This document shows positions 34,450-45,987 of a DNA stretch of 64,000 nt, one piece after another. The stretch spans positions 74,193,519 to 74,257,518 of the forward strand of contig NC_080168.1 of the NCBI RefSeq assembly GCF_950295315.1, given 5' to 3'. The position numbers were made by a program, and so were the translations under genes. The notes under the pieces are model-generated. The model was not told the DNA's origin, ran no database searches, and saw nothing but the letters and a program-made list of their open reading frames with translations. The first letter of the stretch is position 1. Each line of letters starts with the position of its first letter. This stretch comes from Erinaceus europaeus (lineage: Eukaryota; Chordata; Mammalia; Eulipotyphla; Erinaceidae).

Positions 34450-34725
34450 AAACCCCCACTTGCAGGGGGGTCACTTCACAGGTGGTGAAGCAGGTCTGCA
34501 GGTGTCTACCTTTCTCTTCCCCTGTCTTCCCGTCCTCTCTTGATTTCTCTCTGTCCTATCCAACAACAATGACAGCAATAACAACAAGAACAACAATAAT
34601 AAACAACAAGGGCAACAAAAGGGAAAACATAACTTCCAGGAGTGGTGGATTCATGGTGTGGGCACCTAGCCCCAGCGATAACCCTGGAGGAAAAAAGAAA
34701 AAAGAAAAGAATGAAAAGAAAAAAC
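34450..34725 (+). mobile_element. Family A SINE, head-truncated
   Basis: 'CCCCCACTTGCAGGGGGGTC', 'GTGAAGCAGGTCTGCAGGTG', 'CCTATCCAACAACAATGAC', 'GGATTCATGGTGTGGGCACC', 'AACCCTGGAGGAAAAAAG'. Confidence 0.88.
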
Positions 34726-34734
34726 AAATCCTAA

Positions 34735-37026
34735 ACCTGGGTCATCCTGGAGATGTTTCTCTTCCACCTCCTTCTCTGACAGATGATTCATTAGAAACCC
34801 CACCAGCAATGAAGTAATGCCCGTGTTAAGTCTCAATGTACTCCACTGGTGACAAGGGTTCCATCCATTTAACCCAGTCCCAGGCCTAGCAAGGATATAA
34901 GAGCCAGAAAGGGCAAGGCACCAATTACAGTGCATAATGCTTGGTCTGCTGAGTGAAGGGTAAATAGCAAGTGTGACCTTTTATACTTATACTACATATA
35001 GGTTACAGGGTCTACTACTTAGTTGAAAACCTTCTCCAAACCACTTCAAAGAATGAACAGTATAGCTGACCACCAGCAAACTCAGATTGTTTTTTGACAC
35101 ATTGAACCACACTCAATGCTTACATATTTCTAAAATGTTAGAACTTTCCATCTAATGAGGACACCTGAAGGACTCCATAAAATAGTGAATGGCATTTACC
35201 ATTATTATTCAATAGGAGGAATATACTAAGCAACCAAATTCTAAGTGGTCCTCTATTTGGTGGATTGACAGGTTGTTTGCAATATTCTTATTTACCACCA
35301 TGCCACAAACATTTTGACTGGTTTTCTAATATACTGATATATGTTTAGCACCAGGCCAGGTACCAAGCAGAATAAACCTTGAGTCATCGACCCTCTTTCT
35401 GATGCCCATGCAAGAATAATCGGTCTCTCCATAGTCGTGATGTCTCATCTGCTACTCCTGGAACATTAAATCATTGTAAGTCACAGGCAAGTCCCCTGAG
35501 ATGGCCCATCTCTGCCCTTTGTGAGGGCATAACTCACAATACATGGGAATAATTAAAGCCTGAGTTGATCTGTTGAGTCATCATTGAGCAGAAACCATAC
35601 AGCAGTCAGTCATCACGCTTGTTCTTCCTGTCCCTTCTCATTAAAGCCCTCCAAGCAAGCTTATCGACCCCTTCTGTGGTCCTTGGGGTGAATCAGGTTT
35701 GTAACTTTTTTTTTATCATTATTTAGTATTTTCTTAGTGCCTGCACCATGCCAGATTGACAAATTGCTTGGCATGTGTTTATTCTGCAGATATTCCAAGT
35801 ATACTTAGTCACTGCCAGTGTTCTTCCAGTGTTGAAACTACCACAGAGGAAACATGCACTTGACCTGAACTCGAGTGTTGGCTCTTTTCAGTAAATGTAA
35901 ACAAAGCAGAAATGCTTGCCATCAGAGAAACAGTTTCAAAACGAAGACCAGGTCAAAACATGAGCAGCAGATGGGGCTTGAGAGCCAAAGATGAAAAATC
36001 TAGAATGCATTCAAACTCCATATATCAGTATTGACTGAGCTCCATGCCATCTTAATGCCTTTTACTACGTCTCGGTTCCAATTCGAAATGCATATTAAAG
36101 CAAGCCACACTGCAAAGAACAGAGGGGCTAGAAGAGTAAACTACCCATAGCTTAGTGATCGTTATTCATTAATTATTCAGGAACTGGAGCTACTCTTCAC
36201 AAACGTTAAAACCAGTGACAGCAAAGAAAAATGCCTTCTGTTTGGAGGATAGGAAGGAGTAGTGCTATTTGGGGTTGATGCTGGCATGATATCTAGCAGA
36301 GCATGACAGGTTTAGTAGATAAATAATGTGATGTAGTATCATGCAAACTGTTAGCAGTGTATTAGAAGGCTCAAGTATTCCCTAGAGGGCATTTACATCG
36401 GATTTGCTATGATTGCAATATCTGCACAGTGATGCATTACGTGTTTTATTCTCTTTATTATATGTTTTCATTACTTTGTGTGTTAGAATGCAATAAAGAA
36501 AGCTAAAGCAATAAAGGCTGATTGATAATAATAATTCTGCAAAGATGCAACTTCCTTTCTAAAGTAGTTCCTGAGTCAGAAGAAGCAATGGCATCCAATC
36601 GGCTGTTCCTTTGTTGAGATTTTTATCTTCTCTTCTGATAAAAGGACAGTAATTGGTTTGGAAGCAGCTTTAGTGACAGCTGGCATTGTATGGTAAGGGA
36701 GGAGGAAGGTTAGAAGAGAGTGTATTCTATTTAGAATGCTGGAACCTGTCTCTGGTTCCACTTTCTGCTTCTATTAATCCTTTCATATTCTACAATTAAG
36801 TATCTGGTGTCTCTTCTAAAGGAAATAAAAATAACCTTTCAGCATCAGTATTATTTGGGGTCTTTCACTCTTGTAAGTTATCCTACATTTTAAAGTTTGT
36901 TTAAAATTCCTCCCAAAGGATTCTCTTCAGTGGTTCTCAAAATGAAACCATACCAATCAGAAACTTAATACCCATGTGTATGTGAGGGATGGGGAAGAGT
37001 TCCAGCCTAAATTTAAAATGAACTTC
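34735..37026. other. 2.3-kb repeat-free stretch
   Basis: No SINE, L1, LTR or long simple repeat recognised, in contrast to the rest of the window. AT-rich, with homeobox-like cores (CATTAATTATTCAGG near 36170). No coding frame with a recognisable domain. Could be old unique DNA or selected non-coding DNA; sequence alone does not decide. Confidence 0.5.
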
Positions 37027-37170
37027 AGGACTGGGAAGAGGGTGCAGTGGTCATGCAAAGATAGCATAATGGCTCTGTAAAAGATTTTCATGTCCAAGGC
37101 CTTGAGGATCCAGGTTTAATCCCCAGTACCACTATAACCCAGAGCTGTGCAGTGCTCTGATAAAGTGATA
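37027..37170 (+). mobile_element. Family B SINE, diverged
   Basis: 'GATAGCATAATGGCTCTG', 'CATGTCCAAGGCCTTGAG', 'CAGGTTTAATCCCCAGTACC', 'CCAGAGCTGTGCAGTGCTCTG'. Confidence 0.75.
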
Positions 37171-37451
37171 AGCAAACAAACAAGAGTTTATGACTACACA
37201 CACATGAAAAACTAGTGGAATGGTCTGTAAGTAGATCTTCCACAGCCATCTTGTTTGGTATAGTTTATTTGTGGGCATCTGGAGGTGTAATTGAGCTGGA
37301 AACACAGGCTGGTATTGGAGCTGTTGGAGGGAAGAACTTCAGATAGAAACTGAATAAAGGGGACTTTAAAGTACTCAAGAGATTAATTGTTTTGCTCAAA
37401 TGGGAAAAATATAACAACACTGAGTCAGGACAAGCACTTCTCACCCATTTT

Positions 37452-37825
37452 TTTAAAAAAATATTTCTTTTTTATGATCTTATTTATTTACTTAGAATAC
37501 AGAAAGAAATTGAGAGGAGAAAGAGAGATAGAGAAGGAGAGACACACCTGTAGCACTGTTTCACTGCTTGTGAAGCTTCCCCCTGCAGGTGGGTACAGAG
37601 TCTTGTGTGTATTATTATTATTATTATCATTATTATTATTATTTTACACCAGTATCCTGGCTTATGGTGGTGTGAGGGATTGAATCTAGGACTTCAGAAC
37701 CTCAGGAATGAAAGTCTCTTTGCATAACCATTATGCTATCTACCCCTGTCTGGGAGCAGTGTCTTGAACCCAGGACTTTTAATGTGTAGGTTCAAACAGG
37801 TGCACCACCACATGGTCCCCCATCC
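37452..37825 (-). mobile_element. Older family A SINE interrupted by a family B SINE, both antisense
   Basis: Outer SINE: 'AAGAAATTGAGAGGAGAAAG', 'CACACCTGTAGCACTGTTTC', 'CCCCCTGCAGGTGGGTAC', resuming at about 37751 with 'CTTGAACCCAGGACTTTTAA'. Inner family B, about 37605-37750: (ATT)n tail, 'CTTATGGTGGTGTGAGGG', 'ACCATTATGCTATCTACC'. Family B inserted after the family A copy. Confidence 0.75.
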
Positions 37826-38499
37826 CACCCATACCAAGCACAGAATGATTCTATTCCAGTAAAGATGCCTGGAGACACACCAGTACTCTCAGCTCCCAAA
37901 GAATCTTCTGCTGTGGGAACACAAAGAGAGAACACCTAGCCCTGACAATGCAGATCAGCACCTGTGGGGCAGACACCAGTCTCAGAGATGTGGCGACACA
38001 TGGTTTAAATTATTTGAAAAGCAACAAACTCAGAGTAGAGCAATGCAGAGAAGTGGAGCTGAGAACACCTGTAAGTCATCTCTCAAAACTTCCCAGAAGG
38101 ACTCCCAGAGCATTCTGCAGAGAATTGAGTTCCTGTATTATGTAGGTATGGGCATGAGTCAGTAAATTTTGTGGGTAATCAACATCAAGTAAATTTGTAC
38201 CCAAAAGTAGATGAGGATGTGAGAAACTTAGGCTATTTGTGAAGTACAGGGAAATTATATTTGATTTGCAAAGGGCAGACATTCACTATATGAATTTTCC
38301 AAAAGGTCCAAGCAAGTTAAACAACGGTCACCAAAAGACACTAGTCCTTGTTTAGGAACAAGGCAATGATATGTGTAGGTCAGGCCAGTGAGCCCTCATA
38401 TGTCAGGGAATCATTGCAGAGGATGGCAGAAAGAGCATGGATACCTTGGGAGCACATAAACTGTGTACGATGTTTATAGAACATTGCTTATTTAAGAAA
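37826..38499. other. Unique sequence, no gene seen
   Basis: No repeat or coding signal recognised; small open frames at 37948-38145 and 38076-38282 overlap on opposite strands and show no domain. Confidence 0.4.
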
Positions 38500-38509
38500 C
38501 AATGAGAAA

Positions 38510-38853
38510 GGGACCAGATGGTAGCACACTGGGTTAAGCGCACATGGCGCAAAGCACACAGACCAGCCATGAACGGTATAAGGATCCCAGTTTGAGCCCC
38601 CAGCTCCCCACCTGCAGGGAGTTTGTTTCACAAGTGGTGAAGCAGGTTTGCAGGTGTCTACCTTTCTCTCGCCCCCCCTCTGTCTTCCCCTCCTCTCTAT
38701 TTTTCTCTTTCCTATCCAACAACAACTCCAGCAATGACAACAACAAAAATAAACAACAAGGGCAACAAGAGGGGGAAAAAAATAGCCTCCAGGAGCCATG
38801 GATTTGAAGTGCAGGCACTGAGCCCCAGCAATAACCCTGGGGGATATATATAT
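38510..38853 (+). mobile_element. Family A SINE, long subtype, with TSD
   Basis: CAATGAGAAA flanks it at 38500-38509 and 38854-38863. Head 'GATGGTAGCACACTGGG', 'CAGTTTGAGCCCC', 'GTGAAGCAGGTTTGCAGGTG', 'CTATCCAACAACAACTCC', 'AATAACCCTGGGGG', short TATATA tail. A solo LTR inserted 7 bp beyond its 3' TSD-side end. Confidence 0.93.
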
Positions 38854-38948
38854 CAATGAGAAAACTTGTTTGTTGTTGAGCCAGATGTTGTTGTACATGG
38901 GCCGCGGAGAAGAGAGAGGGGGTCCGGAGCGAAGAGGAAACACAAATC

Positions 38949-38954
38949 TTTATT
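38949..38954 (-). terminator. LTR polyadenylation signal AATAAA
   Basis: AATAAA on the minus strand followed by 'GATTTGTGTTTCCTC', a GT/T-rich downstream context usual for LTR R regions. Confidence 0.65.
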
Positions 38955-39100
38955 TGTGCTGGCACCTCAGAGTTGGGTGCTAGAGAAGCAGGTTGGGCCA
39001 CGTGGAGGTAGTGAAAATGGCCGCCTCACGCAGTAACCTTTCCTGCGTCTGAACACCAGAGTGAAGCGCTAGCAAGAGAAAGAGGTGCGGAAGAAGAAGG

Positions 39101-39110
39101 GCTTTTATAG
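39101..39110 (-). promoter_or_regulatory. TATA box of the solo LTR
   Basis: CTATAAAAGC on the minus strand, about 150 bp upstream of the LTR's AATAAA signal; position is as expected for a retroviral U3 promoter. Confidence 0.65.
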
Positions 39111-39379
39111 GAGCAGCTTTCACGAGAATGGGAATGGGGAGGAGTAACCATAGCACTCCAGGATAGGATGATAACTCTCGTGAGAATGGGAGGGGGGAGG
39201 AGTGACCAAAGCACTCCAGATATCGTGGGGATATAGACAATGTCCTGAGGGCATAACATGGCTGAACAGGCACTCCGAGAATGTCCCAACTCTCGCGGGA
39301 ACTAGCAGTAGCCTGAGGAGACAACATGGCAGATGTGACTGCATCGGCATAATTTCCCAGCACTTGTTAAAGATTGCAA

Positions 39380-39582
39380 GGTGGGGGTGGGGGGCAATTA
39401 GTGTGAGCACACATGTTACAAAGTGCAATGACCTAGGTTCAAGTCCCTGGTCCCCACCTGTTAGGGAAAAGCTTTGAATGTGGTAAAGCAGGGCTACAGG
39501 TGTCTCTCTGTCTCTCTCCCTATCTTCCCCTCCCCTCTAGATTTCTGGCTCTCTATCCAGTAAATAAAGATAAAAAAACAAA
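39380..39582 (+). mobile_element. Family A SINE, older short subtype
   Basis: 'GTTACAAAGTGCAATGACC', 'TAGGTTCAAGTCCC', 'GGTAAAGCAGGGCTACAGGTG', CT-rich, 'CTATCCAGTAAATAAAGATA'. Confidence 0.82.
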
Positions 39583-39979
39583 CTTAAAAAGATTACATAT
39601 TCCTATGCCTCAGAGATCCTTGGTCAGCTCAGATAATTTACAAGCCTCCGTGCCCATATAACATAATCTTGATGGAAGTAGTCTTTAAACCACCCTGGAA
39701 AATGTCCTCATAGAAGTATCTGTCCAAGTGATCGATTAAGAAGGTTATCTGTCTGCACTTTGAAGCTAGAACCAGGCCATCATCAAGGGAATTAGTGAGG
39801 CTATAACTGGGAAAGAGGGAACTCTCTATAAGGCAGAGCAAAGGAAGAAAGATAGCACAGAACACTGTAACCAGACACAGGTCAGAAGATAGGAAGTCAG
39901 AAGAAGCAGAGAGAAGAGGAGGCAGGCAACAAGACCGTGGACAAGCAGGGGTACCAAGTCATAGCTTGTAGATGATGCC
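39583..39979. other. Unique sequence with one unassigned minus-strand open frame
   Basis: A 75-codon minus-strand frame at 39638-39865 starts with a hydrophobic segment. No domain recognised and no exon-like borders are evident. Confidence 0.35.
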
Positions 39980-40258
39980 TTATTTTATTTATATTATCAC
40001 CATCACAAATTCTCTCTGGGGCTTGCTGCCTGCATGATGAATCCACTGTGCCTGGCTGCCATCCCCTCCTTTTTTTTTTCCCCCTATTTGATAGGACAGA
40101 CAGAAATTGAGAGGAGGAGAGAGACAGAAAGAGAAAGGAAGCACCTATAGCACTGCATCACTACTTGATGCAGGTGGAAACTGGGAGCTTAAACCCAGGT
40201 CCCTGTGCATGGTAGCTATGTGTATTCAACAGGGTATACCCCTGCCTGCCTGGCTCCC
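39980..40258 (-). mobile_element. Family A SINE, diverged, antisense
   Basis: 'GCCTGCATGATGAATCCACTG', poly-T, 'TTGATAGGACAGACAGAAATTG', 'CACCTATAGCACTGCATCAC', 'CTTAAACCCAGGTCCC'. Confidence 0.78.
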
Positions 40259-40530
40259 TCCATAATGTCCTTGACCTGGTGTTAGAGGCCACATTTTTAG
40301 CTGGGCAGTAATGTAAACCCATCAAGCGATAACTACATCTAACTAACAATTTCAGTAGTTTCTGTTGCCATTATATGTGACAGGTATGGTTCCAGGGATG
40401 GGAAAAAAATCTTAAATGAATGTTCCATAACTAGTAGCATTGCTTGCTACTGATCTGTAGGTGCTAGTTTGAAGAAGCTTTTGACTTCTTTGCAGATGCT
40501 ATTCCTCAGAAGGTACATTGTGAACCAACC
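40259..40530. other. Unique sequence
   Basis: No repeat or coding signal recognised. Confidence 0.4.
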
Positions 40531-40534
40531 AAGT

Positions 40535-40640
40535 ATGATACAGAGTTCTGGTGGTGGGAGCTGTGTGGAATTGTACCCCTCTTATCCTATGGTCTTGTCA
40601 ATATTTCCATTTTATAAATAATTTTTGTAAAAGAAAAAAA
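40535..40640 (+). mobile_element. Shortest T3 tail fragment (last ~100 bp)
   Basis: 'AGAGTTCTGGTGGTGGGAG', 'GAATTGTACCCCTCTTATCC', 'CCATTTTATAAATAATTTTT' and an A-rich tail. An extreme 5' truncation. Confidence 0.85.
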
Positions 40641-40765
40641 AGGAAGTGCATGTGTTTTGGCAGCAAAAAGAAAGATTCTAATTCAGCTTCTACTCACAAA
40701 ATAGGTGAAACTGAGAGAGTTATTTAACTTCTTGGTCCATTAACTGCTTGTTCCGTAAATGGGGA

Positions 40766-41055
40766 TGGTTAGGGCCAGATGGTGGTACACCCAGCTGAGT
40801 GCACATATTACTGTGCACAAGTACCTGGCTTCAAGCCCCTATTCCTCACCTGGAGGTGGGGAGCTTCACGAGTGGTGAAACAGTGCTGCGGGTATCTCTT
40901 TGTCTCTTTTTCTCTCCCTCTCTATCCCACCCACACATTCTCTGTATCTTTATCAAATTTTTAAAAAGGAGAAAAAAAATGGTTTCTGCATATGGTGGAT
41001 TTGCCATGCATACACCAGACCCCAGAAATAACCCTAGTGGCAATAAATATATTAA
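40766..41055 (+). mobile_element. Family A SINE, diverged
   Basis: 'CAGATGGTGGTACACCC', 'TGGCTTCAAGCCCC', 'GTGAAACAGTGCTGCGGGTA', 'ATACACCAGACCCCAGAAATAACCC', (AAAT) tail. Confidence 0.82.
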
Positions 41056-41119
41056 AATAAAATGAGGACGATTGTACCAGTTTATAAATAATCTTGTAAA
41101 CAAATATTAAATCACTTAA

Positions 41120-41225
41120 AAAAAGGAACTTATTTTACCAAATGGGAGAAGATATTTGTACATCCCATGTCTGACAAGGGATTAAAGTCTAAAATATATA
41201 GTGAAAGTAAGCAACTCAGTAAAGG
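41120..41225 (+). mobile_element. Old LINE-1 ORF2 fragment
   Basis: 'GGGAGAAGATATTTGTACAT' and 'TCTGACAAGGGATTAAAGTC' match the well-known ORF2 C-terminal-third DNA motif. Confidence 0.65.
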
Positions 41226-41329
41226 GGGGGTGGCTCAGAAATAGGTGTCTATGTGTAAATCTGGTACATGACAGTTATGGCACTGTAGATCAGTAGGTAA
41301 TAATATAAGCATGGAAAAATGGAGCTTGA

Positions 41330-42715
41330 TGCTTTCATTTTTCTTCTTTCTCCCTGAATTGCTTGGGCTATTAGTAACCTTTTAGAATTCTTTTGCTCTA
41401 TTTCCTTGCGGTTGGGATTTTAATAGAGATTACTTTGAACCTATAAGTTACTTTAAGTAACATGACCATTTTAACAATGTTTATTCTTCCAATCCATGAG
41501 CATGACACACACCTCCTGTTCTTTCTTATTACTTTTTAAATTGTTTCTTATTTTTTTATTGATTTAATAATGATCTACAAGACTGTAGGATAAGAGGGGG
41601 TATAATTCCACACAATTCTCACCACCAGAGTTCATCCCTTACATTGGAAGCTTCCCTATTCTTTTTGATTGCAGAGTAGTATTCCATGGAATAGATATCC
41701 AGTAACTTCTTTAGCCAGTCAACTGATAATGGCCACCTAGGCTGCTTCCACTCTTTGGCTATTGTGAATAGTACAGCTATGAACATAGGGATGCATATGT
41801 CCCTTCTAATTAGTGCTTGAGTGTCCACTGGATAAATACCTGAGTGGTACCACTGGATCATAAGTTAATTCCATTTTTATTTGTGTAAGGACTCTCCATA
41901 CAGTTTTCCAAAGGGGTTGTACCAGTTTGCATTCCCACCAGCAGTGTAACAGAGTTCCCTTTTCTCTATAATCTCTTCAACACCTGTCATTTCCTGGTTT
42001 GTTGATTTAAGCCATTCTCTCAGGTGTGAGATGATATCTCACTGTAGTTTAAATATGCATTTCTCTAATGATAACTGAAGTGGACCATTTCTTAATTTGT
42101 CCATGGGTTATGTGTATCTCTTCTTTAGAAAACTGTCTGTTTAGTTCTTTGTCCCACTTTTTTCTTGGTTTCTTTTTGCTTCTTTTATAGATTTCTACCA
42201 ATTCTGTATTAGATGTTTGATATCAACTGTTTGTTGTGTGATGTAAAAATATCCTCTCCCATTTACTGGGTTGCCTGGTTATCCTTGAGTAGTTTGCTTT
42301 TGATGTAGAGAAGCCTTCTAGTTGCATGTAATCCATTTATTTACTCTTGTTTTCATTCCCATGTCCAAGGGCTTGAGTCTCCAAATGCGTCTCTAATGTG
42401 AAGGTCCTGCAAAATTTCCTTGACATTTCTTCTTCTTTTTCTTTCTTTTTTTTTTTTTACTGACATTTTCTTCTATAAATTTTAGAGTTTCTACTCTAAT
42501 ATATAGATCTTTAATGCCTTTTTATTTGACCTTGGTGTACAGTGTTAAGTGGTGGTCTAGTTTCGTTTTTTCAACTTGTGGCTGTCCAATTTTCCCAGCA
42601 CCATCTATTGAAGAGACCTTCTTTATCCCATTGAATGATTTTGGCCACTTCACGTATTAGGTGGTTATATATGTGATTAGCTTATGTTGAAGCATCTATA
42701 TATGATTGGGATGTA
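41330..42715 (-). mobile_element. LINE-1 ORF2 fragments, antisense, with T3 end
   Basis: 41330-41525 is an antisense ORF2 piece ('GTTTATTCTTCCAATCCATG'). 41545-41650 is antisense T3 terminus ('GGTATAATTCCACACAATTC'). It joins ORF2 C-terminal sequence at about 41650, which runs on in antisense to about 42715 ('GTGGTACCACTGGATC', 'CCTCTCCCATTTACTGGGTTG', 'TTTCCCAGCACCATC'). Here T3 follows ORF2 with no T1 or T2, a third way of joining the tail to L1. Confidence 0.78.
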
Positions 42716-42869
42716 TCAACTATGAGGAATATTTTCTTCAAAGGTTCCACTATACCCATCACCATTCCTGGGCCCTGCCCACACATGGAACACTCAGACT
42801 AAATAAGAATCTAGTCAACTATTCTTGGGACAGAGAGTTATACAGATCATATACAAACTAACCAAAAAA

Positions 42870-43115
42870 AACAAAACAAAAACTAGGGGGGGATAAATTA
42901 AAATATAAAATATGGCGTATTGCACCAAAGTAAAAGACTCTGGGATGGGTGGGTGGGGAGAATACAGATCCAAGAAGGATGACAGAGAACCTAGTGGGGG
43001 TTGTATTGTTATATGGAAAACTGGGAAATGTTATGCATGTACAAACTATTGTATTTACTATCAAATGTAAAACATTAATTCCCCAATAAAGCAATTAAAT
43101 AAATATATATATATA
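42870..43115 (+). mobile_element. LINE-1 short-type 3' UTR
   Basis: 'GCACCAAAGTAAAAGACTC', G-tracts at about 42953-42960, 'GAAATGTTATGCATGTACAA', 'CCCCAATAAAGCAATTAAAT'. Confidence 0.9.
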
Positions 43116-43160
43116 ATTTTAAAAACTTGAAAAAAATGACTTGTACAAAACCAAAACCTT

Positions 43161-43308
43161 GTGGTCTGGGAGGTGGCGCAGTGGATAAAGCATCGGACTC
43201 TCATGCATGAGGTCCTGAGTTCAATTCTCAGGAGCACATATACCAAAGTGATGACTGGTTCTTTCTCTCCTCCTATATTTTTCATTAATAAATAAATAAA
43301 ATCTTTAA
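43161..43308 (+). mobile_element. Family C SINE, near full length
   Basis: 'GGTGGCGCAGTGGATAAAGC' (A box), 'CCTGAGTTCAATTCTCAGG' (B box), short unique part, (AAAT)n tail. Sequence quality suggests a fairly young tRNA-derived SINE, independent of family A apart from a similar A box. Confidence 0.88.
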
Positions 43309-43319
43309 AAAAAATCTTT

Positions 43320-44709
43320 GAGTTTTAGACACTTTCTCAGCTACAAAGCCTTTATGTGTCTCCAGCCTTAATTAGAGGAAGATAGCCTTGTCTTCCATTC
43401 TGCATAGGCACTAGGAGATGTCAGTACTCAACAAAGAAGAAGCAAAAATAAAAGAATATAGCCAAAGCAGGAAGAGGAAACTTCAAGTATTTTTTTTGCC
43501 AAGTTTTGCTTTTGAAATCCTAAACTGCAAGCTGAACCATATGGTTCAACATACCTTTCTGACTAATGGTATCTCTCTTGGGTACAAGTCAGTGATGCAT
43601 ATGTCTTTCTGGGAATGGCCATGTTTTCAGAAGTCTGTCCTTTCCAAGTTTGCTCACATTTGATGGAAGGAAAACCTTGTGAAAAGGAAAAACATTCAAG
43701 AGTCATTAGTAGTCATACTTGTAAGCTTTCATGCTTACCCCACAATGCCCCAAGCAGGCCTCCCTGTGGATACTGAAATCTTACTCTTGCTGAGATTTCC
43801 CAGCATGCTCTAGGATTAGCAAGTAAAGCCAAATATTAAGAGGAAAATCTTGAAAATCCTCCAGTGCCTGGAGTGGAATCAAATCAGACAAGCTCTCCAC
43901 TCTGGTACCAGCCAGCTGGGCTGCCAATACTGACCCAGCCCAGACTGAGGAGACTCATTATGAGGTGAAGCCTGTAATGTTCCCACAATGTGTTGTGGTC
44001 TCAAAAATGGAGGAAATGAAGGATATAAAACAGTGGGAAAGTTTGCAGAAATAACAGTTAATATTTATTCCAGGCATTCATCTGGACAAGGCAGCGCTGG
44101 AATGTTTTTCCCTTAGCATTTCTTTCTGCCCTCAAGGTCTTCTATTGGGTAAGATTCTGAAGTCCTTAATCATAGCAGCTACATACTGTGTCTCCATTTT
44201 AAACTAAATGTTGCTTTTGCCGAAGTAAGTGCTGGACTCAGAAAAGAGCTGACATTAAGATGAAAAATAAAAATAAAAGCTGAGCTGAAATGACAGAAAT
44301 GTGAAAGCCTATATTTCCAGTCAAATGAATTTTATTAAGCCACATTTTAGTGTCTTCTTTATGTATTCTACATGGTAGCTCAGATTGTGAAAATTACAAA
44401 ATAAAAATTAAGTGGCTGTGTAATGTCTGACTTGTCAGTTTTTCCACCTGGCGTTTATTTCCTTTGCAGTATTGACTCTGTCTCAAGGAAGGGATGCATG
44501 AAATACAGTAAGCCACCTGTCATACCTAGTGGGATGGGAAGGGTAGTGGGCTGGAAGGACGGGACTTTGCTCTCTAAACCTACCCCTGCTACTTTATGCG
44601 TGTGACCTTAATAAAATCCCTATGGTTCCTTGGACCTTCTTTGGGTTCAAAGTCTACAGGCAGACAATGCTACTCATTCTCAGTGAAGAAAACAGAGTTG
44701 CTTTTTTTA
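43320..44709. other. Unique sequence, 1.4 kb without recognised repeats
   Basis: No transposon motif. Plus-strand open frame 43418-43663 has no known domain. Nothing else supportable. Confidence 0.45.
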
Positions 44710-45175
44710 TTTTTTACTTTATTTTATTTGTTCATTTGGTCTATGGTTTTTGTTTTACTAGAAGACTGCTCAGCTCTGGCTTATGGTGGTTCTGGGGAAT
44801 GAACCCAGGACTTTTTATATCTCAGGCATAAAAGACTTTTTAAAATTTTTTTATATTTATTTTCCCTTTTGTTGCCCTTGTTTTTTTTATTGTTGTTGTA
44901 GTTATTATTGTTGTTTTTATTTATGTCATCGTTGTTAGGACAGAGAGAAATGGAGAGAGGAGGGAAAGACAGAGAGGGGGAGAGAAAGACAGACACCTGC
45001 AGACCTGCTTCACCACCTGTGAGGCGACTCTGCTGCAGGTGGGGAGCGGGGGGGCTTGAACCTGGATCCTTATGCAGGTCCTTGTGCTTTGTGCCACTTG
45101 TGCTTAACTCCCTGTTCTACAGCCTGACTCCCAAGTCTTTTTTTTTTCCCATAAGCATTATGCTATCTCCCCAGC
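44710..45175 (-). mobile_element. Family B SINE split by a family A SINE, both antisense
   Basis: Family B pieces at 44730-44840 ('AGCTCTGGCTTATGGTGG', 'ATGAACCCAGGACTTTT') and 45135-45175 ('AAGCATTATGCTATCTCC'). Between them 44842-45131 is a family A SINE with 'TTTTGTTGCCCTTG', 'GGACAGAGAGAAATGGAGAG', 'CTGCAGGTGGGGAGCG'. AAGACTTTTT/AAGTCTTTTT on the two sides is a probable TSD. Confidence 0.82.
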
Positions 45176-45470
45176 CATTGAAAAACAGTTTGTAAGTGTT
45201 GTCACTGAAGAAGAAAGTCTCTAGGCAAAAGAAAAGCATATCTGACAAATACTCCAGACTAAAAAAAATATTAATAGCCGGTTTGACTGTCAAGTGAAAA
45301 TGGTGCTCATAAAAATGTTTTGAATACAGGTAGATCAAGTGTTGCTGGTTGGCTGTTTTGTTTTACTCTATTTTGGTGTTTTGTTTGTTTGTACGTTCTA
45401 TATGTAACAAGGGATTTTCTTTTTACTCCCCATATCATCACTTAGAATATTTAGAATACATGTACATGTT

Positions 45471-45590
45471 TGGAGTAGACAGCAGAGTGGTTATTAAAAC
45501 ACTCTTATGCCTGAGGCTCCAGAGTTCCAAGTTCAGTCCTCCACAGCATCATAAGCCAGAGGTGATAAATGTGCTGATAAAAAGAAAGCA
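45471..45590 (+). mobile_element. Family B SINE
   Basis: 'TATGCCTGAGGCTCCAGAG', 'CAAGTTCAGTCCTCCACAGC', 'CATAAGCCAGAGGTGATAAA'. Confidence 0.75.
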
Positions 45591-45987
45591 AAAAAAAAAT
45601 ACATGTACGTAAAGATCAAGATTTAATACAATTAATACTTTATGCTTCATAAGGATCATTAAATAAAACTCTTGTTTTATTCTCTCAGTGCATATAGGTG
45701 AAGAATAGTGTGCTCTGATACTGTGGCTAGTGATACTACTTTGATGTGTGCTACAGTACCAGCCATTTTACCTTCTACAGCTTTTTTTATGATTACTGTA
45801 AATGTTAACACAGTGAAAAAAAGAAATAAGAAAAAGATGAGAATGCTTTGACCTCAAAGAACCCCTTGGAAATGTCTCACAGATCATCCACCATCCACAG
45901 ACAGTACCTTGCTAACCATTCATTAATATAAAGCCAGGAAAGTGACACATTCAGCTTCAGGATAGCAGATAGACATTAGGAAAAAAA

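Larger units (their letters stand above)
38871..39362 (-). mobile_element. Solo LTR of an endogenous retrovirus, probably class II (ERVK/IAP-like)
   Basis: A 492-bp unit with TG...CA ends and a perfect 6-bp target duplication CTTGTT at 38865-38870 and 39363-39368. A 6-bp duplication is typical of class II elements. Read on the minus strand there is a TATA box CTATAAAAGC (39110-39101), then an AATAAA signal at 38954-38949 followed by a GC-rich U5-like end with CGCGG. U3 holds two direct repeats of about 42 bp (39121-39163 and 39179-39220), resembling duplicated enhancer units. No gag, pol or env is present, so internal sequence was lost by LTR-LTR recombination. The LTR could still have promoter or polyadenylation activity on the minus strand. 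Confidence 0.85.
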
